The notes beneath the pieces are model-generated. The model did not search any database. It was not told the DNA's origin and saw only the letters and a list, made by a program, of their open reading frames with translations. A stretch of DNA of 64,000 nucleotides from Sphingobacteriales bacterium. GTDB lineage: Bacteria > Bacteroidota > Bacteroidia > Chitinophagales > UBA2359. The translations under genes were made by a program, and so were the position numbers. The DNA is taken from positions 1,736,001 to 1,800,000 of the forward strand of contig CP064999.1 of NCBI GenBank assembly GCA_016700115.1, written 5' to 3'. Shown piece after piece: positions 27,499 to 34,667 of this stretch; positions within the stretch are counted from its first letter, which is position 1, and the number at the start of each line of letters is the position of its first letter.

Positions 27499-27527
27499 TT
27501 GTTTTTAAGACAATATGCTTACATTTG
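27499..27527 (+). promoter_or_regulatory. Bacteroidete-type promoter of the IS transposase
   Basis: TTG at 27499-27501 and TACATTTG at 27520-27527 are separated by 18 bp, which fits the Bacteroidetes sigma consensus TTTG-N(about 19)-TAnnTTTG. The likely transcription start falls at or near the ATG at 27532, so the message may be almost leaderless. The same sites occur in copy 2. Confidence 0.5.
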
Positions 27528-27531
27528 CGGT

Positions 27532-29156
27532 ATGTTTGTAAAAGCCACTAAATCTAAAAACCATACGTATATTCAGTTAGTGGAATCTTTTCGTGAAGGA
27601 AAGACTACCAAGCACAAGGTAATTGCCAACTTTGGTCGCCTTGACCAGTTGCGTGATTCAGGATTCCTACTATCAGTTGGGCAGAAATTGCTGTCATTGA
27701 ATAACACGCCTTGCATTGGGGCAGAGAATTTGCAGGAAACTGCACGCTTCTGTTATGGTCATTTGGTCTATAAAAAAGTATGGGAGCAACTTGGCATCGG
27801 AGAAATTATCAAAAAATGTGCTAAGGGAACAAGGATAAAGTTCGATATAGAAGAGGTGATTTTCTATTGTGTGATTCATCGTCTGTTGAAAAGCAAATCA
27901 AAACATCAAGCATTTAAAGATCAGAAATTGTTTTATGGGCAGGAAACATAATTGGGTTGCAAGAAATTTACCGAAGTTTAGATTTTTTGTGTGATAAAAA
28001 GCAGGCAATTGAGACACAACTGTTTTACCATAAAAAGGCGTTTATGCTAAGCCCATCAAGTTGCTTTTTATGATGTAACGAATTATCACTTTGAGACAAA
28101 CAGAGCAGATGCTTTACGCGAATTTGGGTTTAGCAAAGCTGGAAAGTTTAATGAAGTACAAGTGGTGATGGGCTTATTTATAGATAGCACAGGCAGACCG
28201 ATAGGCTACGATCTTTTTCCTGGTAATACTTTTGATGGTCAGACGATGGTAGATGCGCTGAAAATGTTAGAAAAGCAGTTTAATATAAGAAAAGTCATTG
28301 TAGTAGCCGACAAAGGTCTCAACTCGAAAGAAAATTTTAATTTAATACGTCAAGCGGGCTATGACTACATTGTTAGTGCCCGCTTAAAATCGATGCCCCA
28401 AAAGTTGGTACAAAAGATTTTGGCAACCAATGATATGGAGACAAAGACTGTGTGCGAGGATACGGGTGAAGTAACATTTAGCTGGAAAGTGTTGGATTAC
28501 GAAACAACCTACAGCGATGCCAATACAAAGAAACAAAAATTGCAAGATAAACTCCTAATTACTTGGAGTGCCAAAGGGCAGCCAAAGACGCAAGAGACAG
28601 GGAAAGACAAATACAAAAAGCAAAAGTCAAATTAGACAACGGAGCGGACTTGCAAAACAAAAAGGGGGCTAACCGATTCCTGAAAATGGCGGAGAGTACC
28701 AATACAAAAGCTGCTGAAATAGACCAAGAACGAATAGATGAAGATGCAAAATGGGATGGTTACTACGGCATACAGTATAGTAAAACGGATATGACGAACG
28801 AAGAAGTCTTGGCAAACTACCATCAATTATGGAAAATAGAAGAAAGTTTCCAGGTATTGAAGACCACCCTATCCACTCGACCAATTTTTCATTGGACACC
28901 CAAAAGGATAAAAGGACATTTCATGACCTGTTTTTTAGCATTCATGCTCGAACGGACGGTGGAACTAACCCTAAAGTTTGCAAACATCAACTTAAGTCCA
29001 TGCAGTATTAAAGAAGAACTCAATCAAATGCAATTGTCTGAACTAACAATTGATGATAAAAAGTACTTGCTGAAAGGTGCTGACACAGCATTAACCAACA
29101 AAATCCTTTCGGCATTTCGTATCCCTCCGTTCAAAGACTTAGCTCCAGCGAACTAA
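27532..29156 (+). pseudogene. IS1634-family transposase, multiply frameshifted
   Basis: DDE transposase interrupted into three pieces. Start at 27532 (MFVKATKSKNHTYIQLVESF, typical IS1634 N-terminus). The first frame stops at 27951 after FYGQET. The true continuation (IGLQEIYRSLDFLCDKK) lies in the -1 frame, then the frame breaks again near 28059 and 28575. Catalytic elements are still visible: FYDVTNYHF region, VVADKGLNS and WKIEESFQVLK (Gln where copy 2 has Arg). It is almost certainly inactive as it stands. Confidence 0.85.
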
Positions 29157-29248
29157 ATAACCCGTTTTGTAGTGGCAACTATGCCATTTTGAGGAAACTT
29201 AACTCGCTGATTATCAATGGTTTGTGAAATTTAACTGTCAAAGTCAGG

Positions 29249-29345
29249 AGGCGGTGTTTTTAGTGCCATTGGTTTTTCTTTTGTACCGATTTCGTAAGCC
29301 ATAATATTCTGATTTAGTTGGTTATTTCTTTTCAGCTTAATTTTT
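29249..29345. repeat. 97-bp direct repeat, right copy, flanking IS copy 1
   Basis: Identical to 27305-27401 and directly abutting the right IS end GTCAGG. It contains a duplicate of the first 18 codons of the small conserved gene plus its upstream bases, now orphaned. Confidence 0.92.
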
Positions 29346-29824
29346 TAGTCGTTTGCAATTATACAAATGATTTATCCAAAGAAGGCATCTTTTTAGCAAA
29401 CAAAGGAAATAAATGTCCACCAATTTTATTTGTATTAGTGCAGTTGGTTTAGACGTTGAAAGTTGGTATCAATTTGTACTCCCTTTCACCTGTTACATTT
29501 CAACACCCGGAACGTTTCTTCACTCTGACTCCGCTTCCTTAACAAATAGTTTGAACCCCCTTTTTGAGTTAAGTAATGATTAGAGAGATATCTATTCTCC
29601 ATGTAAAATTTTACAATCAAAGTTAAATATTGTTGAATTCCGTTTCAGATATTTTTCTGAACTGATCAGCAACTCTAAAACCGCTTTTGGGTCGGCTTGT
29701 ATGTCAACTCTTACAAAAGTTTTTCTCCTTTGCGTTTTTTTGAATGTCGTTGATATGCCGATTAAATTTGGCGTTTTTGATTTTGGTATAAGTGCCGGAT
29801 TTTCGTTGCAGTGTTGTAATAGCG
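29346..29824. other. Intergenic remnant region
   Basis: About 480 bases, AT-rich, no supportable gene. The first part is the original upstream region of the small conserved gene, cut off by the IS. Close to the GyrI-like gene stop, minus-strand sequence GTAACGCTATTAC followed by AACACTGCAACG faintly recalls the end of repeat R, and GCC-GATTAAATTT-GGC near 29758-29773 forms a hairpin. I do not count it as a further copy. Confidence 0.3.
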
Positions 29825-30307
29825 TTACTTTCTATTTCGTTTTATAGGTATCCAAATTTCTTCTTCGGATGTTGGGTCGTTGTTTTTGTATTTCTCACCT
29901 AATACCTCAAAATGAGGTCTGTCATCCAATTCGAAGCCGGAACCCGGTAACCAGGTTCCCAAAATGTATTGAAAAATCGAATGGTCTGTGCTTAACCCTT
30001 TGTAGTCAAAAACAGCGTAGAGTCCACTTGGCAAAACAAAAGTTTCCATACCGAAAGGCACATGGTCAAAGTCGGAAACTTCAACTGTTGCCCACCTTTC
30101 AAATTCGTTAGCCGGTTTGAAGTTTGTAAAATGTGCCGGCTTGTAAACTGCCATTGAAATCAGGTCGTTAGACAAGTTGTTTTTTATGTCTTTTCGCCTT
30201 GGCATAAACTTCTTCCAAAGTTCACCCGCTTTGTGGTTTACAAAACTCATTGTTAGCCGGTTTCCGACTAATTTCTTTTCATTTGTTGTTTCAATTCTTG
30301 GTATCAT
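29825..30307 (-). CDS. GyrI-like (AraC effector-binding domain) protein
   Basis: 160-residue single-domain protein of the GyrI-like/SOUL small-molecule-binding fold. It begins MIPRIETTNEKKLVGNRLTM and continues LWKKFMPRRKDIKN. Later come the typical PSGLYAVFDYKGL, the FQYILGTWLPGSGFELDDRPHFEVLGEKY block and a C-terminal EEEIWIPIKR strand with the conserved acidic residue. Such stand-alone domains bind drugs or cofactors or inhibit gyrase; which is unknown. It is oriented like the other minus-strand cassette genes. Confidence 0.8.
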   Translation of the reverse strand: MIPRIETTNEKKLVGNRLTMSFVNHKAGELWKKFMPRRKDIKNNLSNDLISMAVYKPAHFTNFKPANEFERWATVEVSDFDHVPFGMETFVLPSGLYAVFDYKGLSTDHSIFQYILGTWLPGSGFELDDRPHFEVLGEKYKNNDPTSEEEIWIPIKRNRK

Positions 30308-30439
30308 TTTTCTTTGCCAATCTCGTATTTGTCTGAATTCCCCGAAGCGAGCGGGATAGAAAATATTGCTTTGTTACACATACCTCTTGCGTTTTTCAGC
30401 TAAAAGTTGTGCGGAATCCGAAGCCTGAATGTTTTTTTT

Positions 30440-30522
30440 CAGGGGATAAAGTTACTTAAGAGCATACACTTTCACAAATCAAATAGTACCCCCCGCCAAA
30501 GTGTGTTCTTAAGTAATGCCCT
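30440..30522. repeat. Long imperfect palindrome
   Basis: Left arm 30440-30471 (CAGGGGATAAAG, TTACTTAAGAGCATACACTT) and right arm 30498-30522 (AAAGTGTGTTCTTAAGTAATGCCCTG region) are imperfect inverted repeats around a 26-base loop. It could form a long hairpin in either transcript. No gene adjoins it directly; it may be the remains of a mobile element end. Confidence 0.5.
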
Positions 30523-30819
30523 GTTTCTTGTTTAAATGCTTTTTAGGATGCTCAAAAGTTTAAGTTTGTTCAACGCAGGTTCAGACCGGGTAAAAGTCTT
30601 CATTTTCTGCAAAAATTCCAGCACTTGTTTCGAATTGTATTGATAAAGCAATATAAGGTACTTTTCTACTACCTATAGGACGAATATGAATATACAATCC
30701 GTTTTTGTAAGTCTTGCTGGGCTATAAGAGTTACGGGTTTAATCGAATGTTACCAAATTACCTAAAGGCTTTACTGTTACGGGTTTGCTGAAACCGGGAA
30801 AAGAAACACTTCAATTAAA

Positions 30820-30846
30820 AGGCTGCCTGTTTTTGACAGACAGCCT
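30820..30846 (-). terminator. Intrinsic terminator of the FN3 gene
   Basis: On the minus strand AGGCTGTCTG-TCAAAAA-CAGGCAGCCT is followed by TTTTAA, one mismatch in a 10-bp stem. It lies 46 bp beyond the stop of the FN3 protein gene. Confidence 0.65.
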
Positions 30847-30891
30847 CTTTTGTTGAGCAGAAAACTTGGCGAAAAATTGCCGGATAAACGC

Positions 30892-31521
30892 TTAGTGGAT
30901 ATAAATCAACTGCGCAGGGTCGCTCCAGTTGCTTGCTCCGGCGGCGTTTACAGCCCTTACCTGAACCCAGATATTGCTGCCTAAAGTAAGATTTTCTAAC
31001 ACCATACTTCTCTTTTTAACCGGCAATGTCATGATCCATCTTGCTGTGGGGTTGAAGGGGTCTTCGGTATAGCGAATCTCATAAACAGAAACAAACTCAG
31101 CACTATTCCAACGGCAAATAGCAGTTCCTGAAATAACGCCATAATCTAAATCTAAAATAACGGGAATTCCGGGAGTTGGATTTTCGCTTTTTGAACCTCT
31201 GTAATAGTCAAATCCGGTCGTTGATAATTTTCCTTCGTCACCTGCCGAGGTGTGTTCAACATTTAAGGCAAGCAGTTTCAAGCCGGTTATTAACGCTGTG
31301 CGGGCTTCTCTTTTTGCGATAGTCGCAGTTTTATCCCGATTAGCGGCGGCGTTTATTGCCGTTTCAAAATCATCTTTCAATGTGGTAATAGCAGCCAGGG
31401 TTGGCGAGGTAGTCGGAAAATCTGCATTTCCGGTCAGTTTCGATATCACCAAAATAGAAAACACCAACAGGTTATTGTCGCTTTTCTTCTCAAATCTGAG
31501 TTTAATTTTAAATGCGGTCAT
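30892..31521 (-). CDS. Fibronectin type III domain protein
   Basis: 209 residues without an obvious signal peptide. The N-terminal half is helical and Ala/Thr-rich (AITTLKDDFETAINAAANRDKTATIAKREAR, about 44-75). The C-terminal half (about 110-209) is an FN3-like beta sandwich (GTAICRWNSAEFVSVYEIRY, LGSNIWVQVRAVNAAGASNWSDPA). This two-part layout is frequent in bacteroidete hypothetical proteins; function is unknown. A clear terminator follows. Confidence 0.72.
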   Translation of the reverse strand: MTAFKIKLRFEKKSDNNLLVFSILVISKLTGNADFPTTSPTLAAITTLKDDFETAINAAANRDKTATIAKREARTALITGLKLLALNVEHTSAGDEGKLSTTGFDYYRGSKSENPTPGIPVILDLDYGVISGTAICRWNSAEFVSVYEIRYTEDPFNPTARWIMTLPVKKRSMVLENLTLGSNIWVQVRAVNAAGASNWSDPAQLIYIH

Positions 31522-31668
31522 GGAATTTTGTTTTTAGTGGGTGAATGAAATCAATTTTTGTGGTTTTAAGTATAATAACGTCATTAAAACAAAAACGGTT
31601 GCTAAATAGTTTCAAAAAAAGACAGCAAATTTAATAAAAAGCTAAAAAATATAGTAAATCGCATTAAA

Positions 31669-31702
31669 AAACCTATAAGGTTTTCGAAAACCTTATAGGT
31701 TT
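31669..31702. terminator. Perfect 34-bp palindrome (bidirectional terminator-like)
   Basis: AAACCTATAAGGTTTT followed by CG and the exact reverse complement AAAACCTTATAGGTTT: a 16-bp stem with almost no loop. It lies between the FN3 gene and the minisatellite. It could stop transcription from either side or be a dispersed bacteroidete palindromic repeat. Confidence 0.6.
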
Positions 31703-31809
31703 GAAGGTTACATCTGTTTACCAAATACTGATCTTGGGTCAAAACACACATTTAAGAACAATCACCGGGCATTCTCCCTTAAAAAAGGCAATTTTCCAAA
31801 CTGAATTAG

Positions 31810-32364
31810 TCAGTTTTCAACCGGAAATGGTTCATTATCAACCGGAAATGGTTCATTATCAACTGGAAATGGTTCATTATCAACTGGAAATGGTTCATTA
31901 TCAACTGGAAATGGTTCATTATCAACCGGAAATGGTTCATTATCAACTGGAAATGGTTCATTATCAACTGGAAATGGTTCATTATCAACTGGAAATGGTT
32001 CATTATCAACTGGAAATGGTTCATTATCAACCGGAAATGGTTCATTATCAACTGGAAATGGTTCATTATCAACTGGAAATGGTTCATTATCAACTGGAAA
32101 TGGTTCATTATCAACTGGAAATGGTTCATTATCAACTGGAAATGGTTCATTATCAACTGGAAACGGTTCATTATCAACTGGAAACGGTTCATTATCAACC
32201 GGAAACGGTTCATTATCAACCGGAAACGGAGCATTATCAACCGGAAATGGAGCATTATCAACTGAAAACGGCTCATTATCAACCGAAAACGGAGCATTAT
32301 CAACTGAAAAATATGCACTGAAATGATTGGAAAGATAAAAAGCTTGTTTTGACACCGGAAGCAA
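31810..32364 (-). CDS. Heptapeptide-repeat protein (PFPVDNE repeats)
   Basis: 184-codon frame starting MLPVSKQAFYLSNHFSAYF and then about 24 copies of the heptad PFPVDNE to the end. Two other frames across the array are also open, but in this frame the two common variable bases both fall at third codon positions and are silent (CCA/CCG Pro). In the other frames they change Leu/Pro, Met/Thr, Gln/Arg or His/Arg. This argues that this strand and frame are the translated ones, if any is. There is no signal peptide, the product would be acidic and Pro-rich, and function is unknown. A non-coding minisatellite remains possible. Confidence 0.4.
   Translation of the reverse strand: MLPVSKQAFYLSNHFSAYFSVDNAPFSVDNEPFSVDNAPFPVDNAPFPVDNEPFPVDNEPFPVDNEPFPVDNEPFPVDNEPFPVDNEPFPVDNEPFPVDNEPFPVDNEPFPVDNEPFPVDNEPFPVDNEPFPVDNEPFPVDNEPFPVDNEPFPVDNEPFPVDNEPFPVDNEPFPVDNEPFPVEN
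31813..32320. repeat. 21-bp minisatellite, about 24 units
   Basis: Tandem array of CAACTGGAAATGGTTCATTAT-type units, about 24 in a row, nearly perfect in the centre and diverging towards 32320. Because 21 is a multiple of three, several frames stay open. Most central variation is confined to two transitions per unit (CTG/CCG and ATG/ACG as read on the plus strand). Confidence 0.95.
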
Positions 32365-32533
32365 GTATTCAAAATTTACAGCCGTTTAGAAGAGGATGGG
32401 ATTTATAGTTTATGAAGGCAACAACCTAAATGCGGAAAATTTCCAGTCACCCTAAAACTAATATCAGGAGGCCAAAAACGGAAGGAATTTAGAAACAACC
32501 GGGAATTTGGTAAACCCTTCTCAAGCCTGAAAT

Positions 32534-32800
32534 TTGGTTGAAGACTTTTTAGCAAGTCCGACCTACGATAAAGATAAATTGTATGTACTTAAATCTTCGC
32601 AAAGGTTATACATCATAAAAAGAATACAATATTACCGACACCTCAAGCATATAGGCAATTTTAGTTCTTCTAAGGTGTCGGCAGTGTTTATCAAAACCCC
32701 TCTCTCCCCGCAAAATACCGATTATATGTGCGACTACATACCCAATGAAACCTATCAAAAGCTGTTTGCGTTATTTAGTAAAAAGGAAGTAACTTTGTAG
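32534..32800 (+). pseudogene. Fragment of unknown protein, repeat copy A
   Basis: Short frame whose second half (SSKVSAVFIKTPLSPQNTDY, CDYIPNETYQKLFALFSKK) recurs at 33805-33970 with mostly conservative changes. It may be the C-terminal remnant of a larger protein, or a leader region of the toxin-antitoxin modules that follow each copy. The start is not convincing and I do not recognise a family. Confidence 0.4.
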
Positions 32801-32851
32801 AACAACTGATTGGTAGATATTAACTGATTTTGAAGAAAACACATTCGTGCC

Positions 32852-33088
32852 ATGAACAAACAAGAGCGAATAGAACAAATTACATATTTAGCAATAAAGC
32901 TGCCTGCCGAACAACAAACGGCACTTATTAATAGGCTGAAAAGACAGATATTGCTAAACAAAGCAAAACTGCTAAATCAATCGGTAAAGCCCAACAAGGT
33001 AACGATGCAAGACATAGTGAAAGAAACAAGAAATGTGAGAAAAAGCAAAAATAGTGTTAACAATGAAGATACAGAAAGTAGTATTTGA
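32852..33088 (+). CDS. Putative antitoxin of PIN-toxin module
   Basis: 78-residue hydrophilic protein (MNKQERIEQITYLAIKLPAE, then Lys/Asn-rich). Its small size, position directly upstream of a PIN-domain toxin and 26-bp overlap with it make it the likely antitoxin. No DNA-binding fold is obvious. It follows repeat copy A by about 50 bp. Confidence 0.6.
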   Translation: MNKQERIEQITYLAIKLPAEQQTALINRLKRQILLNKAKLLNQSVKPNKVTMQDIVKETRNVRKSKNSVNNEDTESSI

Positions 33089-33422
33089 CACTAATATATG
33101 GGTTAGTTACATAATTAAAGCAAGACTTACAGATTTAACCCGCCTCATACTTGATAATGATTTAACCATTTACCGCTCCGAAAAACTTACCCAGGAACTA
33201 ACTGAAGTAATAAGCAGAAAAAAATTTTCAGGGTATCTTTCACTTCCAATAATAAACTATATCTCGTTTTACAAAAGTTTAACAAAAAACATTAAGCCTA
33301 AAATTGTTTACGGCAATTCTCCTGACCCAAACGACAATTTTTTGTTTGAATTAGCAATTGCTGCGAAAGCAACACATATAGTAACCGGCGATAAAATTTT
33401 ATCAGCACTTGGTACTGTTTAA
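33063..33422 (+). CDS. PIN-domain toxin, C-terminally shortened by a stop
   Basis: Putative RNase toxin of the PIN family (TIGR00305-like). Start chosen at 33063 (MKIQKVVFDTNIWVSYII). Acidic residues of the active site are present: FDTN, TQELTEV (Glu), and PDPNDNFLFELA (Asp pair). The frame ends in VTGDKILSALGTV at a TAA (33420-33422). Reading through that codon gives NIKIISLTQFKILL, which is the normal family C-terminus, so about 17 residues have been lost to a nonsense change. Activity is doubtful. Confidence 0.75.
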   Translation: MKIQKVVFDTNIWVSYIIKARLTDLTRLILDNDLTIYRSEKLTQELTEVISRKKFSGYLSLPIINYISFYKSLTKNIKPKIVYGNSPDPNDNFLFELAIAAKATHIVTGDKILSALGTV

Positions 33423-33499
33423 AACATAAAGATTATTTCATTAACACAGTTTAAAATACTTTTAACCCATAGTTAATGTTCCCATAAACACATACTTCC

Positions 33500-33786
33500 T
33501 ACCGGGAAGCCCTGCGTTACTTGCAAAACGCCAAAGGCATCCTGCAAAAGGCGGGTAAAGACTAAGCCGAAATAATTTATGTAAAAACCGCATCCGTTAC
33601 AGCATATAGTTTGCCATTTTGCTTGCATTAGATGAGATTCTGAAGCGAAATGAAGGCAATTAGTATAAAACTGAAATATATTGAAGATTACCAACTCCGC
33701 TATGCAAAACAAAACAAACCCCTAAAATCATTGTTAAACAGTGCTTATACAACACTGCACATAAACGGCTCATTTTCAGCACTATA
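33500..33786 (+). pseudogene. DUF5618-like remnant, copy 1
   Basis: Broken frame with YREALRYLQNAKGILQKAG, then after stops and a shift KTASVTAYS and finally YIEDYQLRYAKQNKPLKSLL and YTTLHINGSF. Together these outline the whole of a DUF5618-type protein. The 58 bases at 33500-33557 are identical to 34488-34545, showing recent duplication of the module. Confidence 0.6.
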
Positions 33787-33804
33787 AAATAGGATGCCAA
33801 ATTA

Positions 33805-33970
33805 CGGACACCTCAAGCATTTAAACAATTTTAATTCTTCTAAGGTGTCGGCAGTGTTTATCAAAACTCCTCTCTCCCCGCACAATACCGATTATTTGTG
33901 CGACTATATACCCAATGAAACCTATCAAAAGCTGTTTGCTTTATTTGGTAAAAAGGAAGTAACTTTGTAA
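33805..33970 (+). pseudogene. Fragment of unknown protein, repeat copy B
   Basis: Second, diverged copy of 32635-32800: same reading (FNSSKVSAVFIKTPLSPHNT, CDYIPNETYQKLFALFGKK, then stop). It precedes the second toxin-antitoxin module just as copy A precedes the first, so the repeat unit includes the region upstream of the antitoxin. Confidence 0.5.
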
Positions 33971-33982
33971 AAACAATATGCA

Positions 33983-34183
33983 ATGAAAACAATACTCATT
34001 ACTCCCAAAAACCAAACCGAGTTTAAAATGCTTACTGTACTATTTAAAAAGATGAATATAGCTAATACTATATTAACCGATGAACAGAAAGAAGATATTG
34101 GCATGGTATGGTTAATGAAAAAAGCAGACAGGACAAAAACAGTTAAGAAAGAAACAGTAATGAAAAAGCTGAAAGAAAAATGA
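33983..34183 (+). CDS. Putative antitoxin of RelE/ParE-type module
   Basis: 66-residue basic, hydrophilic protein (MKTILITPKNQTEFKMLTVL; Lys-rich C-terminus). Its position, length and 4-bp overlap with the following toxin frame fit the small antitoxins found with RelE/ParE-type toxins. No fold is recognisable from sequence alone. Confidence 0.55.
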   Translation: MKTILITPKNQTEFKMLTVLFKKMNIANTILTDEQKEDIGMVWLMKKADRTKTVKKETVMKKLKEK

Positions 34184-34446
34184 AAACGGTTTATCTTAAA
34201 CAATTTACCAAAGATATAGACAGGTTAACAATCCAAGATATTAAAAATGGGGTTGTTACCATTATAGATGAAATAGAACAAGCATAAAAACCGTCAAATA
34301 TTAAAAATCTAAAAAAACTAAAGGGTTTTAAGAATGCCTACAGGATTAAAATTGATGATTACAGAATAGGTATATTTATAGAAAAAGATACAGCTACCTT
34401 TGCCCGGATTGTTCATCGCAAAGATATATACAGATTATTTCCTTAA
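34180..34446 (+). pseudogene. RelE/ParE-type toxin with internal stop
   Basis: 89-codon frame reading MKTVYLKQFTKDIDRL..., TAA at codon 36 (34285-34287), then NLKKLKGFKNAYRIKIDDYR and ARIVHRKDIYRLFP. The second half carries the strands and Arg/His-rich end typical of RelE/ParE toxins. A single nonsense codon separates the halves, so the gene was disabled recently or the base is miscalled. Confidence 0.7.
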
Positions 34447-34472
34447 AATCTGATTCCAAATACATAGCTGCC

Positions 34473-34640
34473 ATGAAGCCCACCCCTTACCGGGAAGCCC
34501 TGCGTTACTTGCAAAACGCCAAAGGCATCCTGCAAAAGGCGGGTATAGAAGGCGGTTTGTATAAAGACAAATAGTATGTAAAAACAGGATCGGGCATTGC
34601 GTAAAGCCGGATACTGCTTTCCTTAGATGCTAATTTATCC
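34473..34640 (+). pseudogene. DUF5618-like remnant, copy 2
   Basis: Begins MKPTPYREALRYLQNAKGIL and continues QKAGIEGGLYKDK to a TAG, then YVKTGSGIA and further stops. Matches the start of DUF5618-type proteins and copy 1. The rest of the gene is missing; the next gene, on the opposite strand, ends 28 bp further on. Confidence 0.6.
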
Positions 34641-34667
34641 AAATTTTTTTAAAAACCCGGGAAAGGG

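Larger units (their letters stand above)
27402..29248 (+). mobile_element. IS1634-like insertion sequence, copy 1
   Basis: 1847-bp element bounded by perfect 20-bp terminal inverted repeats CCTGACTTTGACAGTTAAAT. It encodes one transposase of the IS1634 group (IS4-related). Compared with copy 2 (51781-53631, 1851 bp) it lacks four bases: an A in an A-run near 28031, GA near 28059, and an A near 28575. Each shifts the transposase frame. The long flanking direct repeats fit the known habit of IS1634 elements, which make unusually long, variable target duplications. Confidence 0.9.

Noticed and set aside
27940..27960. Programmed -1 frameshift in the transposase
   Set aside because: No XXXYYYZ heptamer in the overlap window; left as an open question rather than a feature.
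29640..29824. Coding fragment downstream of the GyrI-like gene
   Set aside because: A stretch of minus-strand codons is open but matches nothing and has stops.
31813..32320. CRISPR array
   Set aside because: Units are contiguous 21-bp repeats without spacers, and no cas genes are present.
31701..32321. 206-codon plus-strand repeat frame (QLEMVHY units)
   Set aside because: Variable bases change amino acids in this frame but are silent in the minus frame, so it is the less likely coding strand.
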